DNA of 64,000 bases, from positions 225,928,537 through 225,992,536 of the forward strand of contig NC_134397.1 in assembly GCF_050003625.1 (NCBI RefSeq). The letters run 5' to 3'. Below, in pieces: positions 1 through 11,709 of this stretch. Source of the DNA: Haematobia irritans. Lineage: Eukaryota > Arthropoda > Insecta > Diptera > Muscidae. Both the position numbers and the translations under genes were made by a program. The notes under the pieces are model-generated. The model made no database searches. It was not told the DNA's origin and saw only the letters and a list, made by a program, of their open reading frames with translations. How positions within the stretch are numbered: the stretch's first letter is position 1; every line of letters starts with the position of its first letter.

Positions 1-1149
1 CCTTCATCGTCGAGTAGACCAACATTGTATGTACCATCTCAAATTCATCAAATTTACCAGTTACCAGACTGGTAAAAGGTTTTAATTCGAATACTCGTGA
101 ATTTCTCTACCAAATTTTACAATTAAAATTTAAATAGGATGATGCTATGGGACGACATGGGACGAAACATAATGTTAGTAAAAAAGGAGCGATTATTATT
201 TATCGGGCGATACACATCTATTAGAAGTATAGGTAAAAAATGTTAAATGTTTGCTGCATTAAAAAAAAAAGTTTACTTGGATCCAAAGATTTTGAACTTC
301 CCTTAAGGATTTTGGTATTGATTCCGAGCCAAAGATGCGGCTTCTTTCAAATAAAGACATTTTTAACGGACCTCCCTGGCTTTAAGTCTAGGATCAATAA
401 AATTAAATTTGGATACAGATCTCATTCATTGAGTTTTTATTTTCTTTTTGAGATATTTTAATAAAGGTATTTATGTACAAATTCCTATTTCTAAATCCAA
501 ATTATTCCAGGTACTTCAAAGTAAAAACAGTATTCTTAATGCTAAAAAAAACTTTAAACCAAAGATGCAAATCCTTAAAATAAGCCTTAGCCTATATTTG
601 AAGCGTTTTTTTTTCTTAAATTTAAAAATTCAATATGTCAGTTGAGTTAAAGACGATTTCTTTAAATTAAAAATGATTTTCTTTATTTAAAGGAAAATTT
701 GCCTTACTTCAAAGATCTACAACTTCAGCAGAGAGACGCAAATATAAATTTGAAGCAAGGATTATAAACTTCTTTTAATTCAAATGTCATTGTTTTAAAG
801 AATTTTAGAAAGTAGTGCAAAGTTGTCCTGTCATAGAACAGAAGTACTCCATTCTTGGATCCTTTGCATCGCTTTAGAAGTTGTGCCTTGGAAGTTCATT
901 TGGATGAAGAAATTTAAAAAACAAAATTTTATTCTATTTATTGTTACACTTTTATTTTCATATTATCCAATTTTTACAAATTGAAAAACTTCTTCGCTTC
1001 CGCTGGGGGTTGAACTTTTTTGCACACTCAGCTACAAACGCCATTGAACACGATGCTCCAAAATTTCTATTCAAATGTTTGTGATATGAACATCATATGG
1101 CACCACGGCATGACATTTTAAATACTTCCTTAGATGTTCTTTATTATTA
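1..1149. other. intron sequence, no gene recognised
   Basis: AT-rich sequence with homopolymer runs. The small open frames here (240-461 and 448-645) are low-complexity and show no family motif. I see no splice-bounded Ig-type exon on the + strand. Confidence 0.6.
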
Positions 1150-2965
1150 CCCAGCAAAAAAAGCGTCGCCAAAAAAGTAATGAAAATGTTCTTTTTGTAT
1201 CCGGAAGTGGTGCAAAATTGACGCAGAAGCGATGAATTTATCATGGGCTTGACGTAGGACGGAAGTCCTCCATTTCAACAGCCGTTGCACTGAATTTGTA
1301 TCACAGGTGTGATCTGAATTCAATGTTTTGGATGTAAATTAAAAAATTCTGCGATATTTTGTCAAATAAATAATTTTTATAATTTTTTATAATTTTTAAT
1401 GGATTCTAACGCTTGTCGGAAACGTTTGACTTCAAATATTTTAGCATTAAAGGGTGATACGGTCAAAATTTGGTCAAGGGAAAACGCGTGTAAATCGGTG
1501 AAATCGTTTATTTAAAAAATCAAATTAAATTTCTTTTTCAAGTTCAATTAGTATAAAATTCAGGAAAAATATTCAGTTAGGTCTTCGCTTTTCCAAATCC
1601 GAATTGCCGGGCCTCACGCTTGACACCTGCCATCAGATTTTGTACAACCACCTTGACCACCTTCTTCGCCGCAGAAAGTCAGTTTGCCTTGAACTGCTGC
1701 TCGTCCTTAGCAGTTTTTTTGGTCTTCTTTAGGTTCCGCTTGACAATAGCCCAGTATTTCTCAATTGGGCGGAGCTCTGGCGTGTTGGGAGGGTTCTTGT
1801 CCTTGGGAACCATCTACACGTTGTTGGCGGCGTACCACTCCATGGCCTTTTTACTGTAATGGCAAGATGCCAAATCCGGCCAAAACAGTACGGAACAACC
1901 GTGTTTCTTCAGGAAAGGCAGCGGACGTTTATTCAAACACTCTTTCACGTAAATTTCTTGGTTGACAGTTCCGGAAGCTATGAAAATGCTGCTTTTCAAG
2001 CCACAGGTAAAGATGGCTTGCCAAACCAGATATTTCTTTGCGAACTTTGACAGTTTTATGTGCTTGAAAATATTTGCTACCTTTCCCCTTCCTTTGCCGT
2101 ATAAAACTGCTGTCCATGAAGCTGATTGTAGTCGGCTTTGACGTAGGTTTCGTCGTCCATTACCACGCAGTCAAACTTCGTCAGCATCGTCGTGTACAGC
2201 CTCCGGGATCGCGCTTTGGCCGTCGTATTTTGTTTATCATCGCGATTTGGAGTCACTACCTTCTTGTAAGTCGATAGTCCGGCTCGTTTTTTGGCTCGAT
2301 GCACGGTTGTAGACGATACACCCAGCTTATTTGCGGCATCTCGGAGAGAGAGGTTAGGGTTTCGCTTGAAACTACCGGCAACTCTCTTTGTCGTCTCAGC
2401 GGCTTCCGGTTTTCGTTTTCCCCCCGATCCAGACTTCTTGCTGTCGACAAACGTTCCCCAAACACTTTAATTACATTTGTAACGGTTGATTTGGCAACTT
2501 TTAGCGATTTTGCCAGCTTTGCGTGCGAGTAGCTCGCACGCTGCTCTTTTTGCTTGGACGGCATTTTGACAACTGAAGAGTGAATTCCAAAATCAAAATA
2601 GAAGCAACATTCTACACACACACACCTTCAAAATGAGGGGTGTTCAGGTTTTTTAAATGCAAAATTGAAAGAAATACGTCAAGTTTATATTGACCAAATT
2701 TTGACCGTATCACCCTCTATTTAGCATTTTTTTCGACAAAATTTAAAAGATTAGTACCATTTTATGAATTCTACTCTGTTTTTAACCTATTTGAAACAAA
2801 AAGAGTTAAAATTACCCATTACAAGTATGAAAAAACCAAGTTATAAAAAATTTAATTAAAATAACTTCCTGGGTAGTTAAAATAAACAACATCATTGGGA
2901 GTGCATATTCTGGAAGTGCTTTTAAAGTTATGTCTATGGAAGAACTTCCAAATTCTTTTGCTGGG
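1150..2965. mobile_element. MITE of the CCCAGC family, split by a Tc1-like insertion
   Basis: The ends are inverted: CCCAGCAAAAAAAGCGTCGCC on the left, and AACTTCCAAATTCTTTTGCTGGG on the right. The interior (ATCCGGAAGTGG, CGCAGAAGCGATG, GGACTTCC-type motifs) recurs at 8944, 9720, 11114, 26336 and 54026. With the Tc1-like insert removed it is about 550 bp, like the other copies. No coding capacity is visible, so it is non-autonomous. The superfamily is not determined because no clear target duplication is shared between copies. Confidence 0.8.
1450..2717 (-). mobile_element. Tc1/mariner-like element, copy A, transposase decayed
   Basis: Inverted termini AAGGGTGATACGGTC and GACCGTATCACCCTC are flanked by TA on both sides (1448-1449, 2718-2719), the Tc1/mariner target. 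The minus strand carries pieces of a transposase: a helix-turn-helix piece with KLAKSLKVAKSTV, then VMDDETYVKADY, and FWPDLASCHY near 1860. The frame is broken several times; a roughly 36-bp deletion lies near 2530 relative to copy B and a small insertion near 2350. It sits inside the MITE at 1150-2965. A cut-and-paste transposase is the family function; this copy cannot encode one. Confidence 0.9.
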
Positions 2966-3710
2966 TATGAATAAAAAAATAAAGACCTCTGGTTCAAATC
3001 TAACCAACGGCAGTTTTTATGAAATATTTTTCTAAATTTTTTTATGTTTAACATTGATTTTATTTTGTTAATTTCAGCATATTTTTTTCAATAAAAAATC
3101 AACAAAAAAAAAAAAAAATTAAAAATTACAGTGATTTGCAAAACCTTCCCAAAAAAACTTCCATGGAAGTCAAACGGCACAGGTTCAAATTCCAGGGGGG
3201 ATGAAATTTAATTTTTTTTTATTTATCTTTTTTAGTTTTGTAGTTAATTTATTTAGTTTTTTTTTGCAATTTAATTATCCAAAAAATAAATTTTCACTTA
3301 AGATAGTGTAACTGCGTACATCGGAAGTGGAAAAATTGATGGGGGATCCCGCGATGCGTATTACAAGAAATGTTTGTGGAACAACTTCCAATTTTTTTAC
3401 TGGGATACTAAACGACTGGTCGAAGACTGTCCCTTCTTGGCGTTACATATAAATGCACAAACTTATTATATTCCGTACCACAGTAATGGCGAAGGGTATA
3501 AACATTTAGAAAATATGAAATTTTTTTATTTTTTTAATAAAAAGACTATTTATAACACTATGCAGTCGAAATTGATGAGTTGGGCTCTGTTTCAGACTTC
3601 CACCAATTCTCTTAATTGGACAATTTTGTAATTCCAATTATCAGACATTTTGTCAAGCTGTTACTGACATCGAGCCTAAAAAACCGAGCATGTTCATTGA
3701 TGCATTCTTA
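2966..3710. other. intron with a diverged CCCAGC-type fragment
   Basis: The stretch 3300-3404 ends in AACAACTTCCAATTTTTTTACTGGG, the worn right end of the CCCAGC family. The rest is AT-rich with poly-A and poly-T runs. No gene seen. Confidence 0.45.
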
Positions 3711-3966
3711 CACAGAAAAAAATTCACGAACATTTTTCTTAATTGAGTTTTAAAGACTATTCAATTAAAAATGTAATTAATTGAACAAATTTTTTAATTG
3801 AAACTAAAAACGTATAATATCAATTAATTTTTAATTGGATCAATGAGTTTTTTTAATTGACTTTCAATTAATTTTTTAATTGATACTATCGTTTCTGCGA
3901 ATTTCAATTAAAAACTAATTGGATCAATTAATATCGTGATTGAAGATAAAAAATATTTTTTTTGTA
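3711..3966. repeat. AATTAA-rich palindromic MITE, copy 1
   Basis: Starts CACAGAAAAAAATTCACG and is built of TTTAATTGA / TCAATTAA blocks in both orientations, ending in GATTGAAGATAAAAAA and a T-run. Related copies are at 21926, 29638 and 60723. The mirrored blocks would fold over most of their length. No coding capacity. Confidence 0.65.
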
Positions 3967-4474
3967 TATAGTAGACTTGCTCAGAGGGCGACAACAAGCA
4001 ATTTTGAGAGTACACTAAAAAAATATTGACCTAAAATTTTATATTAAAATGGTACATCGAAAGTCTACATATAAGGAATAGGAAAGTTACCATGGTTGGT
4101 GTTACTCGGTTAAAATAAAAAAGTATCTATATGAATTTAGAGCATAATCCTCCCCAGTCTATTAAAGAGTTATAGCATCTATAAATTTTCTTCTTATTCC
4201 TAAACAAGTTAACAATTTTTTCTATTTACTGCCAAAGAACATATTCGTTTGCCTGTTTTTGTTTTTTATCCTGTATATATTTTACATAACCCCCTATCCT
4301 GTCAAATTCCCCAAAGAGGTTGTTAGAACTTTTATTTGAGAATAGTTACTCGTATGACAATATTGATTTTATTAAAACGACAAATATACACTAAAAAGTA
4401 CTAAACGTTAAGCGAACGCAAATCCGTTGCTATTGAAAGTCTGATTTTCTTTTGTTTTTGTGCAAATTTTCCAG
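3967..4474. other. intron upstream of the first visible exon
   Basis: AT-rich. A pyrimidine-rich tract leads into the acceptor at 4471-4474. No other exon or repeat recognised. Confidence 0.6.
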
Positions 4475-4624
4475 CCGGTCGTTATGTGGTCCTATCAGCG
4501 TCTGGAGATTTATACATTCGAGCTGTACGTACTGAAGATAGTTTGGTGAAATATTCGTGTCTGGTTACCAATACCCTCAATGGTGATAGACAACGTAGTG
4601 AGGCTGTAATGTTACAGGTCAAAG
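4475..4624 (+). CDS. Dscam-like exon: C-terminal half of Ig3
   Basis: The exon follows a pyrimidine-rich tract ending in ccag and is followed by gttagt. It opens with two bases that finish a split codon (phase 1) and then reads GRYVVLSASGDLYIRAV, followed by KYSCLVTNTLNGD and ending MLQVK. Dscam1 has the parallel segment GKYLVLPSGELHIREV, then YQCRTKHRLTGET, at the end of Ig3. The cysteine in YSC is the second Ig disulfide cysteine; its partner lies upstream of the window. In Dscam1 the part before this point is the hypervariable exon 6 region, so an alternative exon cluster, if this paralogue had one, would lie before position 1. No such exon is visible in 1-4474. The exon ends in phase 1 and splices over 125 bp to the next. 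Confidence 0.9.
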
Positions 4625-4749
4625 GTTAGTATTAGTAGACCAACATGCACATGGTAGTATAGGTGTATGTATATATAAATATATGTGTGTGTGTGAATTT
4701 TACCAACATTCCAACACTTGTATATGATAATCCTGTTGTTTCATTTCAG

Positions 4750-4870
4750 AGCTTAGCAAAAACCTAGCACCACGAACAACACAAAAACCCGTCATGGACA
4801 TTCATGTGGAACGTGGCAATGATGTTCATATGCCCTGTAACATTCAGGGTAGTCCTTTACCTATATTCAC
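4750..4870 (+). CDS. Dscam-like exon: Ig3-Ig4 linker and N-terminal half of Ig4
   Basis: The acceptor is tcatttcag and the donor is gtaagt. The reading is phase 1 in, phase 2 out: it begins ELSKNLAPRTTQKPVMDI and continues HVERGNDVHMPCNIQGSPLP, ending IFT. The linker matches the Dscam segment between Ig3 and Ig4, and MPC is the first disulfide cysteine of Ig4. The last codon is shared with the next exon, where it completes threonine just before the Ig tryptophan (TWYR). The next exon is 18.9 kb away, so this short exon sits in front of the largest intron in the window. That intron holds more than ten transposon insertions. Confidence 0.92.
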
Positions 4871-5427
4871 GTAAGTTTTCATTTTTCTATTGTTTGTTTT
4901 TTTTTTTCTAACATTGGTGTTGATATGCCATATTATGATTTTCCTGAGTTTGAGTGTGTGTGTGTGTGTTTACTTTATGTGGGGGGTTAGGGGTTATACG
5001 AATTTATTGTCTTGGCAGCATATCCATGGAGAGAAAAATATTTTAATGATGTGTTTTCCTTGGGAGTTCATTAATGTTTATTACCTACCTAGGAGTGATA
5101 ATGGTTGAGAAGAAGTATTTTAAATGCTCTTCCAAGAATTTTAAAGGAATGTCGTTGGTCTATTCATGACTTCAAATGTAAAAAAAAAAAAACAATGTTT
5201 CCTTTGTAAGAAAGCAAGTGAGTTGAGTTCAAAGCTAAGAAAGAAGCCCAAATAATCTTGGAGGTAGCTTAGTTCAAAATTAGAAAGCAATTACTACAAC
5301 GAGATATAGACAAACATTGCACTTTTACTACTATTACTACTACTACTCTACCCAAAAATAATATATTAAATTTTGGAGATAAGTGTACCAAAAACTTCCA
5401 AAAAATGATGTCAAAATTATATTCCTA
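4871..5427. other. start of the 18.9-kb intron, with a TG tract
   Basis: Contains a (TG)n tract near 4953-4970 and AT-rich sequence without gene signals. A shorter (TG)n tract lies in the previous 125-bp intron near 4684. Confidence 0.6.
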
Positions 5428-5945
5428 TAGAAAAGTTTGTGAAAATTTTAATTTTATAGAAAATTTTGTGAAAATTTTAATTTTATAGAAAATTTTGTCA
5501 CAATTACGAAAATGTTGTCAAACGTTGGTTTTTTTTTAAAGAAAATGTCAAAATATTGTTTTTATCGAAAATTTTGTTAAAATTTTATTTAATAGAAAAT
5601 TTTGTCAACATTTTCTTTAATAGAAAATTTTGTCAAAATTTAATTTAATAGAAAATTTTGTCAAAATTGTATTTTATAGAACAGTTTGTCAAAATTTTAT
5701 TTTAATAGCAAATTTTGTCAAAATTTTATTTTAATAGAAAATGTTGTCATAATTGTATTTCAATAATTTTTTTTATTTTATTTCAATAGAACATTTTATT
5801 AAAATTTTATTGAAATAGAACACTTTATCAACATTTTATTTCAATAGAAAATTTTTTCAAAATTTTATTTCTATAGAAAATTTTGTCAAAATGTTGTTTT
5901 AATAGAAAATTTTGTCAATTTTTTTCAATAGAACATTTTTGTTGT
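5428..5945. repeat. 29-bp satellite array, diverged
   Basis: About 17 degenerate copies of a 29-bp unit whose core reads TATAGAAAATTTTGTCAAAA, followed by TTTTATTTC. The same unit fills arrays at 7775, 29940, 35941, 41700, 44300 and 49105. Open frames across it are artefacts: 29 is not a multiple of 3, so the three frames cycle. Confidence 0.85.
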
Positions 5946-6440
5946 TGTTTTTGATTTCAGCTTAAAACCAAGTATTGATTAAACTACAAGTGCAGCTTAA
6001 CCAACAGAGGAAAATAATGTTTGTCAAATTTATTTGGGCAAAGCCCTATAGACTGCAAGATGGTTGGATGGACGCACGTTTCGGAATTACCACATTCCTC
6101 ATCAGTATCCTCTACTTGCAGCAAAACTATCAACCAATTATCAGAATTAATTCGGGTAATTCACTCAACCCAAAGTGAACTACACTTGAAAAAGGTTTAC
6201 ACGATAGCCGGCTTATGCCGGCTACATATCTATTTTCCTTTGCCACCGTCAAATCATCGATTTGAGTACATTTGGCTGGGTTTATTTTGAGCGTGCTTCC
6301 TCTTTTTTTCATTCGTTTTGTTTTGTTATTGTTGGTTTTTTTCTTTAATCATTGTTGTTGTTTTTGATTTCAGCTTAAACCAACAACAATGATTAAAGAA
6401 AAAACCAAAAATAACAAAACAGAACGAATGAATAGAAAAT
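5946..6440. repeat. foldback-type repeat with a perfect-looking hairpin
   Basis: Carries the block GACTGCAAGATGGTTGGATG, then CGGAATTACCACATTCCTC and CTACTTGCAGCAAAACTATC, which recurs at 30255-30330 (inverted) and twice at 41395-41710. Its right end is an inverted repeat: arm 6310-6360 pairs with 6378-6430 around a roughly 17-bp loop, with one or two mismatches. Each copy borders a 29-bp satellite array. Confidence 0.7.
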
Positions 6441-6631
6441 TGTGTCAACATTTTATTTTAAGAGAAAATTTTATTTTATTTTATATTTTATTTTCATCAT
6501 GTAATTTGAAGCCACTTAGCGGCCAATGACAATGTTAGAACATATGCGTGTATATAATAAATATAAATATGTATAAAATAGTATAAAAATAAATTAATTA
6601 ATAAATATAAATATGTATAAAATAGTACAAA

Positions 6632-8455
6632 AACAAGTATATACGGCCGTAAGTTCGGCCAGGCCGAATCTTATGTACTCTCCACCATGGATTGCGTAGA
6701 AACTTCTACGAAAGACTGTCATCCACAATCGAATTACTTGGGTTGTAGTATCTTAAAACTTCTTAGCATCGTTTTCTACATTGTTAGTTAGTTCATACGC
6801 GGTATATATTAGACAAAAAAGTTATGTGTAGGTAAGTCTACAAATAATTACGAATCGACATGGACTTTTGCACGGTACGTAGAGAGCCAGAATTGAAATA
6901 TGGGGGTCGCTATATAGAATTATGAACTTGATATGGACCAATTTTTGTGTTATTGGGGATATGGACCTAGTTAGGCATGGTTGTTAACGGCTATATATTA
7001 GCACAATGTACCAAATCTCAACTGATTCGGATGAAATTTGCTCCTCCAAGAGGCTCCAAAACCAAATCTCTGGATCGGTTTATATGGGGGCTATATATGA
7101 TTTTGGACTGACATGGACCACTTTTGTCATGGTTCTTAAATATCATATACTACCACCACGTACCAAATTTCAACCAGATCGGATGAATTTGGCTTCTCCA
7201 GAAGGCACCGGAGGTCAAATCTGGGGATCGGTTTATATGGGGGCTATATACAATTATGGACTGATATGAACCAATTCCTGCATGGTTGGTGGATACCATA
7301 TACTAACATCACGTACCAAATTTAAACCGAATCGGATGAATTTTGCTCTTCCAAGGTGTTCCGGAGGTCAAATCTGGGGATCGGTTTATATGGGTCCTAT
7401 ATATAATTATTGACCGATTTCGACCAATTTTTGCATGGGTGTTTGAGGCCATATATTAACACCACGTACCAAATTTCAACTGAATCAAATGAATTTTGGT
7501 CTTCCAAGAGGCTCCGGAGGTAAAATCTGGTGATCGGTTTATATGGGGGCTATATATAATTATGGACCGATGTGGACCAATTTGTGCATGGTTGTTAAAG
7601 ACCATATACTAACACCATGTACCAAATTTTAGCCGGATCGGATGAAATTTGCTTCTCTTAGAGGCTTAGTATATGGTCGCTAACAACCATACCAAAATTG
7701 GTCCAATCACACAAAAATTGGTCCATATCGGTTCATAATCATGGTTGCCACTAGAGCCAAAAATAATCTACCAAAATTTTATTTCTATAGAAAATTTTGT
7801 CAAAATTTTATTTCTAGAGAAAATTTTGTTAAAATTTTATTCGGTTCATAATAAAATTTTCATCATTTTCAAAATTTTATTTCTATAGAAAATTTTGTCA
7901 AAATTTTATTTCTATAGAAAATGTTGTTCAAATTTTATTCGGTTCATAATCATGGTTGCCACTCGAGCCACAAATAATCTACCAAGATTTTAATTCTATA
8001 GAAAATTTTGTCAAAAGTTTATTTCTATAGAAAATTTTGTTAAAATTTTATTTCTGTAGAAATTTTTGTCAAAATTTTCTTTCTATAGAATATTTTGTCA
8101 AAATTATTATTTCTATAGAAAATTTTGTGAAAATTTTATTTCTATAGAAAATTTAGTTAAAATATTATTTCTGCAGAAAATTTTGTCAAAATGTTATGTC
8201 TACTTTGTCAAACTGAATTATATACGTATTGGATCGATCTTTTTTGATTTAATATATACCACGTATGGACTTACATACAATTTAGAAGATGGTGTTAGGA
8301 GGTTTTAAGATACCTTGCCATCGGCAAGCGATACCGCAACTTAAGTAATTCGATTGTGGATGGCAGTGTTTAGAAGAAGTTTCTACGCAATCCATGATGG
8401 AGGGTACATAAGCTTCGGCCTGCCCGAACTTACGGCCGTATATACTTGTTTTTTC
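6632..8455. mobile_element. two DINE/HINE-like elements in inverted orientation
   Basis: The left end AAGTATATACGGCCGTAAG with TTCGGCCAGGCCGAA, and the right end TTCGGCCTGCCCGAA with TTACGGCCGTATATACTTG, are mirror images. From 6632 the element reads in reverse, and orientation switches near 7665. The left half holds 153-bp tandem units (the ATCGGTTTATATGGG landmark recurs at 7076, 7229, 7382 and 7535). The right half carries a 29-bp satellite array and the terminal hairpin. No transposase. The DINE/HINE (Helentron-derived) label is an inference from the architecture. Confidence 0.7.
7775..8215. repeat. 29-bp satellite array inside the DINE-like pair
   Basis: The array is introduced twice by GGTTGCCACT, then CGAGCCA/AGAGCCA and AATCTACCA (7745 and 7962), the left end of the TIR element that carries this satellite. 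A further short stretch of units lies at 8448-8545, followed by the right end of the same element (CTACCAACTGTG near 8650). Confidence 0.8.
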
Positions 8456-8659
8456 TATAAAAATTTCTATAGGATTTTTTTTTTTAATTTTATTTCTATA
8501 AAAAATTTCTATAGAAAATTTTGCCAAAACTTTATATTTCTTTAGACGTAACTCGTAGTTGAAGAGGAATATTTTGCAAAATCCACCAAACCGCCAAGAA
8601 TTCTACAATCTACCAAAGAGTAAAAATTCTATCATTGATAGAATTCTACCAACTGTGAT

Positions 8660-8880
8660 GCACTGAAAAAATACTGTCTTAAGGTTAAAGATTTCATGTC
8701 CTTAAAATACGAATGCAAATTTTATTTAAGACCAATTTCTCTGATAAAAAGTTTACTTCCTTATCCAAAGGTCAATAATCTTTTCAGTGAAGTCATTTTG
8801 TGCTTATAATTAAGGATTCGACTTAAAATTGTGTACCCTAACATGAAAGAAAATTTCAATTTATTTATTAAAAAAAATAA
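8660..8880. mobile_element. partial MITE of the CACTGAAAAAA family
   Basis: Opens GCACTGAAAAAATACTGTC and matches the first third of the complete copy at 10279-10923 (AAGATTTCATGTC, AATGCAAATTTT, ACATGAAAG). The right part is missing where the next DINE-like fragment starts. Confidence 0.7.
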
Positions 8881-8943
8881 AACCAAACCTATCTGCCTTT
8901 TTATACCCACCACCGTATGTATATTCTTGATCAGGGATAAGTT

Positions 8944-9514
8944 CCCAGCAAAAAAAAGCGTCGCCAAAAAGTAGTGAAAGTGTTCTTTTTGGATCCGGAA
9001 GTGGTACAAAATTGACGCAGAAGCGATGAATTTAACATGGGCTTGTCATAGGACGGAAGTCCTCCATTTCAACAGCCGTTGCACTGAATTTTCATTACTT
9101 CTTTAGGTGTGATCCGAATTCAATGTTTTGGATGTAAATTAAAAATTTCTGTGTTATTTTGTCAAATAAATATTTTTTATTATTTTTTTTTTTATTATTT
9201 TTAATGGATTCTTGTCGGAACGTTTGACCTCAAATATTTTCAAAAATGCACAATTTTTTCTGATTGAATTTAGCATTGGTTCGACAAAATTTGAACAATT
9301 TGTACCATTTTATGAATTCTTACTCTGTTCTTAACCTATTTGAAATAAAAAAAGGTAAAATTACCTATGAATAGTATGAAAAAACAAAGTTATAAAAAAT
9401 TGAATCAAAAGAACTTCCTGGGTAGTTAAAATAAAGAACATCATTTGGAATGCATCTTCTGGAAGTGCTTTTTAAGTTGTGCCTTTGGAATAACTTCCAA
9501 ATTTTTTTGCTGGG
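8944..9514. mobile_element. MITE of the CCCAGC family, full length
   Basis: 571 bp from CCCAGCAAAAAAAAGCGTCG to AATTTTTTTGCTGGG. It lies inside a DINE-like fragment whose start (TTTTATACCCACCACC, 8899) precedes it. No open frame of interest. Confidence 0.82.
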
Positions 9515-9719
9515 TAATTATGCACCGATAGGGACCAATTTTGCCATGATTGTTTGAGGGCGTAAACTTACATCATGTACGAAATTTCAACCGAATCGCA
9601 TGAGCTTTCAGTAAGCTTCGGTAGTCAAATCATGGGGCCGGTTTATATGGGTACTATACATAAAAGTGTTCTGAGATGCCCCATTTGCAATACTATCCGA
9701 CCTTAATTAATAACAATCA

Positions 9720-10276
9720 CCCAGCAAAAAAAAAAAAGCGTCGCCAAAAAGTAGTGAAAAAGTTCTTTTTGGATCCGGAAGTGGTGCGAAATTGGCGGAG
9801 AACCGATGAATTTATCGAGGGCTTGTCATAGGACGGATGTCCACCATTTCAAAATTCGTTGCACTGAATTTACATCACTTCTTAAGGTTTGATCCGAATT
9901 CACAGTTTTGGATGTTAATTAAAAATATTTTTGATATTTTGCCAAATAAATGATTTTAATAATTTTTTATGATTTTTAATGCATTTTATCGCTTATCTGA
10001 AATGTTGGATCTCAAAAATTAAAAAAAAAAATCGTTTTTTCTAGAATGGATTTAGCATTCTTTTCGACGAAATTAATTCTTAATCTGGTTTTAACCTATT
10101 TGAAACAATGAAAGTTAAAATTGCCCATTAATGAAAATATGAAAAAAGGCGAGTTATAGAAATGAAATTTAAAGAACTTCCTGCCTAGTTGAAATAAATA
10201 ATATCTTTGGGAGGACATTTTTAGAATTGCTTTTAAAGTTGTGCCCTTAGAATAAATTACCAATTTTTTTGCTGGG
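9720..10276. mobile_element. MITE of the CCCAGC family, full length
   Basis: 557 bp, CCCAGC...GCTGGG, same internal order as the 8944 copy. Nested in the DINE-like element at 9515-11093 and directly abutting the next MITE over a shared TA. Confidence 0.82.
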
Positions 10277-10278
10277 TA

Positions 10279-10923
10279 CACTGAAAAAAATATTGTCGTG
10301 AGGTCAAAGATTTCATGTCTTTAAAATAAGAATGCAAATTTTGCTTAGCATAGAAGACGCATTTCTCTAATATAAAGTTTTTTCCTTGTCCAAAAGTCGA
10401 TAAACTCTTCAATGAAGTCGTATTGTCCTTATAATTAAGTGATTTCACTTACAAAAGGGGTATCGTAACATGAAAGCAAAAATGTTTGGGCTAAGATCAA
10501 CTTGACTTTAATAATTCAGAAAAATTCTTTAAATTTAATGAAATTGTTTTTAAATTTGTTGTCTTTTTGCATCTTGACTACAAAGCAAAAAATCGTTCAA
10601 ATATAGGACATGTTTTTCAACACTTTATTTTAAAGACGTTTTTTACTTGAAACATAGCATAATTTCTACTGGAAGTCGAGTCTTAATTTGGAAAATAAAG
10701 TTGTCGTTAACTCGTTTTTAAAGGACTTTGATAGCATATGAAGAAAAAAAGCGCAAAATTAAAATTTGCTTCCTAGAAGCAAGTACACAAAACCCAAATT
10801 TAAAAGAGAATTGTGTTCTGAAAGTATCCTTACTTGTATTCTATGCGTCTTTGGTTCGAAATAAATACCAAATTTTTTAAAGTAAAGACAAAATCTTTGG
10901 AACCGGGCATCCTTTTTTCAGTG
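10279..10923. mobile_element. MITE of the CACTGAAAAAA family, full length, TA target
   Basis: Termini CACTGAAAAAAATATTGTC and CCTTTTTTCAGTG are inverted for about 11 bp and flanked by TA on both sides (10277-10278, 10924-10925). This fits a non-autonomous Tc1/mariner derivative. Fragments recur at 8660, 15998, 22706 and 53548. No coding capacity. Confidence 0.78.
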
Positions 10924-11113
10924 TAGAAAGTTTCAAGTCGATAGTTTGTTGCGTTCGGAAGTTAATGTGATTTCAAGAGACGGACAGATGGACATCCCCA
11001 GATCGATTTCGAATTTATGGGGTTTGAGACCATTATTTTGATGTGTTATGAACGGAATGACAAAGTTGATGGAGGATATAAAAATGACAAACTATAGCAC
11101 TATTTTATTACAT

Positions 11114-11648
11114 CCCAGCAAAAAATTTGGAAGTTCTTCCAAAGGCACAACTTTAAAAGCACTTCCAGAAGATGCACTACCAATGATGTTCTTTATTTGA
11201 ACTACCCAGGTAGTTATTTTATTGCAATTTTTTATAACTTGGTTTTTTTTTCATACTTTTAATGCATAATTTAAACTTTTTTTTTGCTTCTAATAGGTTA
11301 AAAACAGAGTAAGAATTCATAAAATGGTACAAATCATTTAAATTTTGTCGAAAAAAATGTTAAATCCAATCTCAAAAAATTTTGAATTTTTGAAAATGTT
11401 TGAGGTTAAACGTTTCCGACAAACGTTAGAATCCATTAAAAATTATAAAAAAATTATAAAAAATAGTTATGTGACAATATATCACAGAATTTTTTAATTT
11501 ACATCCAACACATTGAATTCGGATTACACCTAAAGAAGTGATGCAACTTCCGTCCAATGACAAGACCATGTTAAATTAATCGCTTCTGCGTCAATTTTGC
11601 ACTACTTCCGGATCCAAAAAGACTATTTTCATTACTTTTTTGGCGACG
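11114..11648. mobile_element. MITE of the CCCAGC family, reverse, one end missing
   Basis: Starts CCCAGCAAAAAATTTGGAAG and runs in the opposite internal order to the 8944 copy, ending at TTACTTTTTTGGCGACG. The final TTTTTTGCTGGG is absent. Confidence 0.78.
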
Positions 11649-11709
11649 TCACCCTGTATATGAGGGCAGTCATATACAGCCATCTGAATTATGTTGATAT
11701 CGTTATCCA

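Larger units (their letters stand above)
9515..11093 (-). mobile_element. DINE-like element, reverse, carrying two nested MITEs
   Basis: Pieces at 9515-9719 and 10924-11093 read as one reversed element: TTGCAATACTATCCGACC, then (after the inserts) AAGTTTCAAGTCGATAG, GACGGACAGATGG and a final GGAGGATATAAAA. A CCCAGC MITE (9720-10276) and a CACTGAAAAAA MITE (10279-10923) sit between them. Confidence 0.7.
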
